Below are positions 32,560-42,220 of a DNA stretch of 64,000 bases, piece by piece. Position numbers and translations under genes: made by a program. Under the pieces are notes generated by a model that worked only from the letters and a program-made list of their open reading frames with translations, did no database searches and had not been told where the DNA came from. The stretch covers positions 1,643,491-1,707,490 of the forward strand of contig MU006221.1 in NCBI GenBank assembly GCA_010093685.1, read 5' to 3'. The DNA is from Ophiobolus disseminans. Taxonomy: Eukaryota > Ascomycota > Dothideomycetes > Pleosporales > Phaeosphaeriaceae. The first letter of the stretch is position 1. The number at the start of each line of letters is the position of its first letter.

Positions 32560-35500
32560 ATGCGTCTAAGAACCTTTTACCTGCTTGGACTCCAAAACCT
32601 CAACACACCCTGGATACAACTTGCATGCCCTAGTGACTAAATAGGGCCACAATAACCCTGAAACTAGAAAAGCACTCCGCCTACGGGTTATGACCTATGT
32701 CCGCAAAGACCATAGACTTGAGTCTGAAGTCATCTTCCCAAGAATTAACCGAGACCTGCTCTGGGTTAAGGTGAATGGCTACTCAATTCTCAACGCCTAC
32801 CGCCAACCCGCTAGTACTGGAGTCTTACAATACATCACTAACTGTACTCCCCTACTCTTATCTATTGTAGGAGGCGACTGGAATGCCCGCTACCCAGCCT
32901 TTGAGCCTGGCACAGACTCCCGCAATGGGGGCATTGAACTAAACTAGTAGTCTATTGACAACAACATAAGCTTCATTAGAGAGCCTAGCAAAGCCACGCA
33001 CTGGGCTGGGCATGTCCTAGACCTTACCTTCTCGAATATCCCCTTTGCTACAACTAAAATAGTAGAGGACCTACACTGTAGCTCTAACTACTTTACCTTA
33101 CTCACTACAATCCCCGCTAGAGGGCGCTAACCTCTAGATTAATTCCACTACAGAGTGCCAACAAGATGCCTGCACTAGTTTAACGCTCTAGTTGAGCTAC
33201 ATCTCCAAGCACACCCAATTAGGCCTATCAACACTGAAGCGGACATTAAGTCATCTATTGCTAGCTTGGAAAAAGCCCTGTGGGCTGCACTCAAGGGCGC
33301 TGGCACACTAGACAGAGCAAAAGGTCACTCAGCACTATGGTGGACAGAAGATTGCGTAGAAGCCTACAGCCAGCACCGGGCTGCTAGGAACTCAGCAGAA
33401 CTAGGGACAGTCCCAACCGAAACCAGGGAGTTCCTTGCTGTTGTCCGGAAAGCGAAGAAGGAATACTGGGCAAACCGGATCAACAATATCACTACGGATG
33501 AGGAGTTATATAGCCTGCTAGGCTGGCACAAACTTACCCTAGGACAGCAGGACATCCCACTTATTGTGAACAACCAAACTATCTCAGACCCACTAGAAAA
33601 GGCCGAAGCCCTGCGGGTAGAAATCCTAGACCGGTTCAGCGCTGAGGACGACCTGCTAGAGCCAGTATGGCCCACCGAAACACCGGCGGGTACACTGCCA
33701 TGGGACACTCACATCCCTATAGAGGAAGTCGAGAGAAGCACTATTAGGGTGTCCAGCACCTCGCTAGGCACCGATCGAATCACCGTCCAGCTTCTTAAGA
33801 CCTGCTAGGCTCAGGTTAGGACCTATATCCGCTCCATCTTTCAGAAGTGCCTAGAGCTCTGCTACTTCCCCACAGCCTGGAAAACGGCCGAAGTTGCCAT
33901 GATACTAAAGGTCGGTAAGAAGGACCGCACCTCCCCTAGATCCATGCGCCTAATAGCCCTCCTATCTTGCCTAGGCAAAGGACTTGAACGGGTTGTAGCA
34001 AGACGGCTGGCCTAGACCGCAATGACGCATGAGATACTCAGCCCCCAGCATGTAGGCGCGCTCCCAAAACGCTCTGCGATGGACCTGCTAGCCTCCTTCA
34101 CACATGATACACAAAGAGCTTGGGCACTAGGCAAGAAGGTAACTATGGTTACCATGGACGTTCAAGGAGCCTTTGACGCACTCCTTAAGAACCGGCTACT
34201 CGACCGCATGGCAAAGCAGGGCTGGCCAGACCTAGTGCTTAAATTTGTCAACAGTTTCCTCACAGATCGGAAGGTTAGAGTTAGATTAGGCAAGGCAACT
34301 ACCCAGCGCTACACCGTTGCCTGCGGAACACCCCAAGGATCACTACTGTCCCCAGTCCTCTACACACTATACCTAGCAGAGCTTCTAAACTAGGACACAA
34401 CCCGCCGCTTCGGGTATGCTGACGACGTCTGCCTATACCGGGCCTCGAACTCTCTAGATGAAAACGTTCGCCTGCTAGCAGAAGATATCAGAGCTGTCAA
34501 CGAGTGGGGTGCAGCAAACAAGGTTGCCTTTGCACCAGAAAAATTGGAAATGATGCACCTCACTAAGCAATAGGATAACTATTCCCCGCCCTGCGTTGTG
34601 GACAATACCCTCACTATCACACTAATCACGGATCAGGACGACGGAGTACAGCCCGCCTGCCGATGGCTTAGGGTCTGGTTTGATCGAAAGCTCAACTTCA
34701 AAAGACACGTTGAAACAAGAGCAGCGACAGCCCGCAAAGTCGCCTATCACATCCGCAGCCTTGCCAACACAGTCTATAGCCCCCCAGCCTTAGCCCTTCG
34801 CAAAGCTGTCACTACCTGTATAATGCCATGCCTCCTCTACGGAGCAGAAGCATGGTTTGAAGGCCGCACTAAGAACCCTCTAACCAATCGATCAGATCAA
34901 CCACCCATAGTTAGCACTAGGATTAGCTAGCACCTTAAAGCCCTCAACCAGACACTCACTATCGCGGCCCGCGCTATCCTCCCTGCTTGGAAAACCTATC
35001 CAGGATGGGCACTCTTTCGAGACGCTGGTTTACCATCAGCACTCATTATGCTAGAAGAAGCAAAGCTAAGATTTGCTCTGCATCTGCAAGTAGTCGATAA
35101 GAACCACCCACTTACAGCTAGGATCAAGATCCCAGTGATACAGAGGGGCAGGGGGGCTGGAGGCTTGCAGAAGCCACACTCCAAAGTCCAGCGACTTGGG
35201 ATAATCCTTCCTACTATTCCCAGACACACCCTTATAGCGCCGCACTACTCTCTAGGCTGCCGCACGGATCCAACAAACGGCATAGCCAAGGCTAAGGCCG
35301 CTAAATTATTCACAAAGTGGTGGGATACCCTTACTTACTACGACATCACTATCTTCTCTGATGGATCAGAACAACGCACTGACGGCAAACGCTTTGTCAC
35401 CTATGGCTATGCCATATACCAGGCCTAGACCCAGATTGCCACAGGGAGGGGTTCGCTCAATCCCCAATCCCATGTGTTCGATGCCGAAGCAGTGGGTGCA

Positions 35501-36238
35501 TGGAGAGGTCTCTAGCACGCTATCAGACTAGCCCCCTATGGCCACCGCAGGCTATGGATGTGCATTGACTCAATGTCAGTTATCTGGGGTATACGGGGCA
35601 CCGCCCCCACATCGTCACAATGGGCATTCCTTGAGTGCTAGACAGCAATGACAATCTTCGACATACAAGTACGCTGGTCACTAGGCCACACCGGTATCAT
35701 TGGGAATGAGGCAGCAGACCGCCTTGCCAATGCCGAAGCCAAGGCACCCAGCCAGCCCTACGGCATAGCCGCGGAACCGACAGCATCAGGGGTACGCTCA
35801 GTTGCTAAGTCCTTACTCAACGCTGCCAGGCAGCGCTGGTGGGACCAAACACGGACCTAAATGTCGGCCTGGTACCGGCAATGGGAACTACCCTATCAAA
35901 CTACAAAGACACTAATTGAACTGACGCTTCCGCGCCCTGTTCTCGCGCATATGCTGGCTATCCGGTCACGGCATGGGGACTTTGCATGGTACCACATCAA
36001 ATTCAGACACGACACAGCTGAATTGAACTGCTCTTGCGGGCGACTCAAAACACCTGAGCATATGCTCTTCTGCAAAAAGACGAGACGTTCTTTTAGCAGG
36101 TGGCCGCTCTGACCCTCCAGCCCCCTAAGCAATATGAAAGAGGCCGTCAGGTACCTCAAGGCTCTACTCGATGAGCCTGAACACTTCGAGGCACTCTTGG
36201 AGCTCACCAAGTACTTCACATCAATCTGCCGGCGATAG
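32560..36238 (+). pseudogene. LINE ORF2 (endonuclease, RT, RNase H), decayed
   Basis: A single reading frame of about 1,220 codons without indels, interrupted by roughly twenty stops. Endonuclease: VDVVCV-stop-EP, LLSIVGGDWNARYPAFEPG. Reverse transcriptase: MVTMDVQGAFDALLKNRLLD, VACGTPQGSLLSPVLYTLYL and the catalytic FGYADDVCLYR. RNase H: IFSDGSEQRTDGK and WSLGHTGIIGNEAADRLANA. A terminal Cys-rich region CSCGRLKTPEHMLFC follows. Nearly all stops are TAG or TAA in place of Gln or Trp; one TGA lies at 36110. Confidence 0.85.
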
Positions 36239-36953
36239 TTCCAGTCTTGGCATTACAAAACACAGCACTGGGCGGCCTTAGCCGCTTATGTCGATGTCAT
36301 TAATTTAGTCCTGCGCCCATCCCTTCTGCAAGAAGAAACACAACATACAAGCCCTCTCCTTTATCACATTTACACCCCCTCCCCCAGCTTCAACGCTAAC
36401 GCCCTAGGCCTACTGGCCCTACAACAAGAGCTCTGCTTCATTGCTTAACACATCCCCGGCCCCACAGCCCAGAACCTAGATAGAGTCCTTTCAACTGGCG
36501 GAAATCACCCTACCAGACTGCACACACTGCCAACACCCAAAGAATAGGAGCACCTGAGTACCATACAGGGCGCTACCCGTCTTTCATGCCCCCTGGGAGG
36601 CTTTCATAGGACGTTAAACAATACATACATACATACATACCCAATACAACCTCAGTTCAATCCTTCAATTCTTCCTGCATATGCGCTGTTTCTTCACCGC
36701 GACAGATGCATATATCCGTTGATATATGTTGTAAAACAGTCCTAGGTAGCGAGCTGAATGTCATGTTTCGATGGGACCGAGAATGCCGAGGCGTTGATCA
36801 CGAGTCTGCTCCTTCATTACTGCTGTTACACAGACTTCCAACTTTGCGCAATGTGGTCATCTAGTAGAAGACTTTCTACATGTTCGGGACATGACAGGAA
36901 AGTCACATATAAGAAGAGTTGAGTGAATTGAGACTATTATGGGTACATGGCAA

Positions 36954-37393
36954 CTAGTCCGAGTTCGAACAATAATCCACATCCTCAGGGTCAATAGCAG
37001 ATCGACCCGCTAACGCCTCACTTCTCCTCTGATCGTAATTCTCAAGCCATTCGTTCACTGCAGGATCATTAGCGATATGTAGCAGGACCTCGCACTGGAT
37101 TGGCCAACATACAATTAGAACTCGTTCTGAGGAGCGGCTTCCGTTCATCGAGAATCAGCATCGAAGAAGCCCCACCAGTGTTCCTGCCCCGGCTGCTCGC
37201 AAACCTCGACGATTCTTCTGAGAAGAGTTCGCATCCAGAAATCTGAGAAGCAGTAGTTGAGTATCCTGACTGACTCTTTCTTCTGGTGAGCCTTCATGAT
37301 ATATTTCTGAACTTGTCCTACGTTCGTGGTACAGCCGTGACCGCTCCAGTACTGTAATTTGTCCTCGGAATCCTCCGACTCCTTGTACTTCAC
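36954..37393 (-). pseudogene. Possible orphan gene fragment
   Basis: Two minus-strand blocks: 37393-37145 (YWSGHGCTTNVGQVQKYIMK, RILNYCFSDFWMRTLLRRIV) and 37148-36954 (LLHIANDPAVNEWLENYDQR to a stop). A GTTTGC donor after RRIVE and an AG before CEVLLHI could join them in phase with an intron of roughly 110 bases. There is no ATG at the left end. It lies in tandem with two related orphan genes upstream, but I see no clear similarity to them. Unknown function. Confidence 0.3.
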
Positions 37394-37556
37394 GATTCAG
37401 AAATTAGCTGTGGGCTGGATAGCTTCACTTGAATTTTTGCCGTGCGGAAGGTACCGGTCGAGTCCCAAGACGTCCGCGGTGGGATATGGAGCCAATCTCA
37501 AAGCCGTGATAACTAAGTGTCAGTTAGCCCTATTTAGTTGACTAATGCTTGTAGTA

Positions 37557-38042
37557 CTAACGGTTGTTGCTGAACCATCCCAGGGCTGAACGAACAGGCA
37601 TGCCAAACATGTCGGGTGTAGCCTCGAGTTGTTGCTCGAATTGTCTGAATAAGTCACAGGCAGTGTCCGGAGAGTCTCCAATTGTGTATGCCTGTACAGT
37701 GTAGCCTCGCTTGCAAGCTTCTTCCATTGTATACCGGATAGTAGTGCAACTCATGACCTGAACATCAATATCAGCTACGAGAAGTTCGCCTCGACTGTTC
37801 CGGGCTTGTGCCTCGCTGCACGAGATAATCCAAAAGTTGCCGTCCGCTATTGGAGCAGATGTAGGGTACATGGGCCCTATGCGCTGCTCATGTTCCATCG
37901 AGAGCTTGCGTTCAGCAGTAACGAAGCGAATGGGATACTCCGCTGGCTTGTTGTGGGCCAATTCTTCATCTGAAGGTAGACCCGACATATATGCCTTCCT
38001 CGGGCTGTTGGCAGGCAATGCAGCCGCATATCGGAGGTACAC
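37557..38042 (-). CDS. 5'-truncated member of a local orphan family
   Basis: A 161-codon frame ending at 37557. It aligns loosely with the C-terminal exon of the neighbour at 38221-39103: shared GLP..DE near the start, an FW pair in the middle, and DSPDTACDLFRQFEQQLEAT...FGMPVRSALGWFSNN against EAPETCLERFLKASKRNPEW-FG-SKGAVDISENW. It has no ATG before residue 19 and no counterpart of the neighbour's first exon; a solo LTR starts eight bases beyond its left end. It is probably a truncated duplicate, perhaps still translated from Met at 37988. Function unknown. Confidence 0.4.
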   Translation of the reverse strand: MYLRYAAALPANSPRKAYMSGLPSDEELAHNKPAEYPIRFVTAERKLSMEHEQRIGPMYPTSAPIADGNFWIISCSEAQARNSRGELLVADIDVQVMSCTTIRYTMEEACKRGYTVQAYTIGDSPDTACDLFRQFEQQLEATPDMFGMPVRSALGWFSNNR

Positions 38043-38049
38043 TGCATAA

Positions 38050-38212
38050 TGTCAGCACGGCACCTTAGTTCACACAGTACATGTGAACTGCATCTCACGT
38101 GACTCTATTAGTCACATGCTTACTCATCTAGTTGTGTATATAATCGCTCTCCGTAGCTCCCTCAATACAACAACCTTCTCCCTCTTTTCTGCCCTGTCTC
38201 TCACATCCGACA
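38050..38212 (+). mobile_element. Solo LTR, family A, copy 3 (163 bp)
   Basis: Starts TGTCAGCACGGCACC, ends CATCCGACA, with perfect duplications CATAA (38045-38049 and 38213-38217). It contains GTGTATATAATCGCT. It lies between two tandem orphan genes on the other strand. Confidence 0.88.
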
Positions 38213-38220
38213 CATAAATG

Positions 38221-39103
38221 TTAGCTAGCGTCCACCCCGACTCTCCACTGGGCACCAGGAAATATCCAATATTTTGACTTCCAGTTTTCACTTATATCGA
38301 CCGCGCCTTTAGACCTTGACCCAAACCATTCAGGATTGCGTTTGGAAGCCTTGAGAAACCTCTCCAAGCACGTTTCCGGGGCTTCTTTGTCCGTTGTCAC
38401 GAGAGAATAACCCACAATGACATATCCCACACTGCGCATAGAAACACACCAGTTCCTTACACGGAAAGAGTTGGTATAAGCTAGCTGGTTTCCGGGAGGA
38501 AGGAAGACTCTCCAGAAATCGGCCGCATCTGTTATCGCAACGGCATCGCATGCCGGGTTACTTGTTCGGGGGGCTTTAGCTCTATAGTGCTTGATTTAGG
38601 CAGCCTCGTCACTGTAAGGTAGGCCTTTTGGTGCTGCATCATGCAGTGCGCCACTTTTGCGCCACTCTTCAATTTGAACATCCACTGCGACGAGGTTAAT
38701 AAACTGGATTATGCGATTGTACTTGTACGAACGTACGATTTTTGCTGCCCACCATGCGCTCTCGGCGAGGATAAGCTATTGAGATACTGAAGGGAACAGC
38801 ATGCTTAGAACTGAACTCCATGATGATCTTGATGCTGAATGATTTCCAATCAATCTTCAAACCCAGTACTTCCCACATCAAGTGCTTTGCGGCTTCCTCG
38901 GCATATTGGGGAATTGTGTTCCATGCCCGTCCACTATTGAAAGCTCCACCTACTGGTGCAGAAGGGTCGTCGTACTCGATGAACCAGAAGTTGCGTGGAT
39001 CATCTGGGTTGGAGACAATCTGTTGATACTGAGCGATGCCGAGTTTATTGACGGCGTCTTGCATCGTGGCGCAACCAGTCGGGGGTCTTTGGTACGGAGG
39101 CAT
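38221..39103 (-). pseudogene. Orphan-family gene with one nonsense codon
   Basis: Exon 1 39103-38737 (MPPYQRPPTGCATMQDAVNK, then NFWFIEYDDPSAPVGGAFNS), a 52-base intron with a GTACGT donor, and exon 2 38684-38221 (DVQIEEWRKSGALHDAAPKG to a stop). Exon 2 carries TAA at 38598-38596 where CAA would fit, with sensible sequence continuing (KHYRAKAPRTSNPACDAV, VGYVIVGYSLVTT). No other defect was found, so it may have been lost recently. No signal peptide and no recognised domain. Confidence 0.5.
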
Positions 39104-40162
39104 GCTGGCTGTGAGGTTGCAATATTATCAGAGTGTACTATTTAGATAGCTTGAGTTTTGGCACGATATAGACGCGGAAACTGATTCTTTATACCTTCCT
39201 CTGACTCATTGTTCCGATTGCAAAGGTCGTGCATTCACATCATATCAATGCTGATGTCCGAGCTACCCTGGAGCAACAGGTGATCGCTTGATCAAGGCGT
39301 AGAGGGTGGACGCCATGGGCAAGCATAGATCCATTATGTTGTATCCAGCTGCCAATGGCCTTGACATAGGCAAAGCCCAAGATATCTGGAGTAAACCCTG
39401 GCTTTACTGCGAGCCGAGCTCACCCGTGCGGAAGAGCTGAGCCCCAGTTTCGACATCTCGTTCTCGTCCATGGGTATGGTTCTCCTGCTCATATGGATCA
39501 TGTGCTGCGCAAGTGTCAAACATGGGTCTCCGGCGAAGTGGTGGACGCATTGAGATATGTCCAACTTTTGGCTTGCACCGCTGTCACCTGGGCAGGGAAC
39601 ACTCCAACATGCCCCAACAGTTCCTTTCCTTGAATCAGTGCGGCAATGACAAGTGATTGATCGTCGAGAGGAAGAAGACGATCCAGATTGCTCTATGGCT
39701 CTACCACCACCAGGAATCCTTTGACCATGAGTTGGTACTACAGCCAGGGTATGCACCGTTGGGAAGGACATCGCAAGTGGCAAAAGTGCGAGGAGTAAGT
39801 GATGGAAATTTCGAAGGGACGATGAAGACTGGCTAAACAACGTTGGATGTTTTAACCTACACCACGTGCGCGGAAACGGAACCAAACCTTTGGAAGCAAC
39901 ACGGGCACACCAACGTTGCGCGCCTGGAAACAAGTGCTCTCTGATTGGCGCTCCTCTAACGTTAAGATTCCGCGCTGGGTCGCTAATTCCGCACTTGACG
40001 CTACTTCCCCGCAATAGCCGTCGACCACATCAAAATCCGGGGCGACAGCAGCAAATGAAAAGACATGTATAAACGAACATCAAGCCGCTTCCACTCCTGG
40101 TGGTTGTGCAGCATCGACCACTTTGACTGACGAGGTGAAATCGCCCGAAAGATCCACTCAAA
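39104..40162. other. Intergenic, weak minus-strand frame
   Basis: About 1 kb upstream of the P450. A minus-strand open frame (39334-40014) contains a Ser run (SSSSSRRS) and eight scattered Cys, but its composition is not convincing and no motif is seen. The right end is the P450 promoter. Confidence 0.4.
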
Positions 40163-41795
40163 ATGCTCCTCTCAACCGTAACCGACTCTCTGACGACCCA
40201 ATTTCTCGAGCATCCTCTTCTGTCCCTTTTCGGTCTCCTGGTGTTCTTACCTCTGACGTACATCCTCACCAACGAATACACCCGTTACACGCGACGCATC
40301 AAAGGGTTCAATGGCCCCACCAACTGGCCCCTTGTCGGTAACATCCCCGACATCAAGTACAACGCCGCCGAAAAGTACCGCGAGTGGAGCAAGACATTTG
40401 GCGCAGTCTACCAGATCCAACTCGGCAACGAGCCGGTCGTTGTGGTGAACAGTGCGGAGGCGGCGCGCAAGATCTTCGGCGGTAACAGTCAGGCACTGAG
40501 TTCACGGCCCGTATTCTGGACATTCCACAAAGTGCTCTCCAACACCGCTGGTACTACAATCGGAACCTCCCCTTTCAATGACTCTCTCAAGAGGAGGAGG
40601 AAGGGCGCAGCATCCGCACTCAACAAGCCCAGCATTGCGACGTACATCGACCACCTCGACCTCGAAACCAAAGACTTTGTGAAGGATGGCTTCGAGTCTG
40701 GAAAGGCCGGCACCGTCGGCGTCGACCCCATGCCTATGATTGAGCGCCTCTCCCTCTCCCTCGCACTCACGCTGAACTGGGGCACCCGCATGGGCTCCCG
40801 ACATGACCCCATGTTCCACGAGATCTGCGACGTCGAAGCCGCGATATCGAAATTCCGAAGCACGACGGGCAACCTGCAAGACTACATCCCAGTCCTGCGC
40901 TTGAATCCGCTCAGCGGCGGCACAAAGGCAGCGAAGGAGTATCGCCAGCGGAGAGATGTGTATCTGACCAAGTTGAACAAAGATCTGGACGATAGGATGG
41001 AGAAAGGCATACACAAGCCGTGCATCCAGGCGAACATTATCCAGGACAAGGAGGCTGCACTGAACAAGGAGGAGCTGACGAGCATCAGTCTCACGATGCT
41101 GAGTGGAGGTCTGGACACAATCACGACGCTTGTGCAGTGGAGTGTCGCGCTGCTGGCCCAACGAAAAGACATCCAGGACAAAGCCATCAAGGAGATCCGC
41201 AAGTTGTACTCGGACGAAGAGCCGCTGGCCGATGCAGACGACGACCAGAAGTGCGCATATATCGTCGCGCTGGTGCGAGAGTGCCTGCGCTTCTACACCG
41301 TGCTCAGACTTGCGCTTCCACGGGCGACGGTGAAGGATGTAATGTACGAGGGCAAGTTGATACCAGCCGGAAGCACCATCTACCTCAACGCATGGGCGTG
41401 CAACATGGGTAAGCCACCTCCAATCTCCTCCCCAACCCACCCACCCACCATACTCACATACCACAGATCCCCAAGTATGGTCCGACCCCGACACCTTCCG
41501 CCCCGAGCGCTGGCTCGAGCAGCCCGACGCGCCGCTCTTCACCTACGGCCTCGGCTACCGCATGTGCGCCGGCTCACTGCTGGCGAACCGCGAGCTGTAT
41601 CTCGTCTTCTTGCGCATGCTAAACAGCTTCGAAATCGTGCAGGACTCAGAGGTCGATGTGCATCCTGTGCGGGGCAGCGCGGACCCGACGAGCTTGGTGA
41701 CGATGTGTAGGCATTACAAGGTTGTGTTCAAGCCGCGGAATGAAGCGGCGCTGAGGGAGGCGTTGAGGGCGGCGGATGAGAGGTTGGCGGATTAG
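40163..41795 (+). CDS. Cytochrome P450, phenylacetate-hydroxylase-like
   Basis: Exons 40163-41408 and 41467-41795 (58-base intron) give 524 residues. An N-terminal membrane anchor (LLSLFGLLVFLPLTYILT) is followed by GPTNWPLVGNIPD. I-helix oxygen-activation motif SGGLDT; K-helix ExxR in VRECLRF; FRPERW; haem-binding loop YGLGYRMCAG with the Cys ligand. The sequence around the Cys and the RPERW loop resembles the CYP504 group, which hydroxylates phenylacetate or 3-hydroxyphenylacetate for tyrosine/phenylalanine catabolism. The subfamily call is from memory of the pattern and is less sure than the P450 call. ER-bound and dependent on P450 reductase. No homogentisate-pathway neighbours are in the window. 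Confidence 0.88.
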
Positions 41796-42220
41796 GTAAG
41801 ATGTGGGCGAGGAAGGAGAAGTAGATTTGTAAATTAAGCTATAATATGTACATTGAAAGTGCCGACTATTAATATTCCGATGATGTTGAGTGGTGGCCTT
41901 GAGTGGTGTCTTAATTGATCAAGCCGGCAGTCGCAGCCGAACGGGCGGGACAAGGATGTCTTTCGTTGACGTGGGTCCTGACATGCGTTTCGAAACACCA
42001 ACATGCCTTCGGTCACCGTCAATCTGTTCTTTCGGCGTTTCTATACGCCGATGCATATTCCGGTACTTTACTGTACTCCGCGAATACCTCCCAGCTGAAG
42101 ACGTCACAGCACGCGAGCGTGTACCAATCTCACCCACGCATGCGATAAGAGGTCCCTTGCGCCCCATGTCCACCGCGACGTCGTACACGCAGCTCCCACT
42201 CGCACAATGATACTGCGGCC
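41796..42220. other. Intergenic, promoter of the glycosyltransferase-like gene
   Basis: About 425 bases. It presumably holds the P450 3' UTR and the next promoter. No element recognised. Confidence 0.45.

Larger units (their letters stand above)
30633..36638 (+). mobile_element. Complete Tad-like LINE (non-LTR retrotransposon), decayed
   Basis: About 6 kb between 16-base duplications (30617-30632 and 36639-36654, ACCCAATACAACCTCA) and ending in an ATAC/CATA repeat tail at 36620-36640, as expected for target-primed reverse transcription. ORF1 has a gag-like zinc-knuckle region. ORF2 has an apurinic endonuclease, reverse transcriptase and RNase H, the order of the Tad clade of fungal LINEs. 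Both frames carry many nonsense codons, so it is not autonomous. Both ends are intact, so it inserted full length. Confidence 0.9.
30487..36704 (+). mobile_element. Solo LTR, family B, copy 1, split by the LINE
   Basis: Left part 30487-30632 (starts TGTCACGG) and right part about 36655-36704 (ends CACCGCGACA) join into a 196-base LTR matching the reverse copy at 53831-54026. Perfect 5-base duplications GATGC flank the whole (30482-30486 and 36705-36709). The interior between the parts is the LINE plus its target duplication. So the LTR was already solo when the LINE arrived. Confidence 0.85.

Noticed and set aside
30883..36238. Stop-codon reassignment or read-through in the LINE
   Set aside because: Gln and Trp are also encoded normally throughout, host genes use TAG and TAA as stops, and RIP explains the pattern.
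39334..40014. 226-codon minus-strand frame
   Set aside because: Irregular composition with no domain; it also covers the P450 upstream region.
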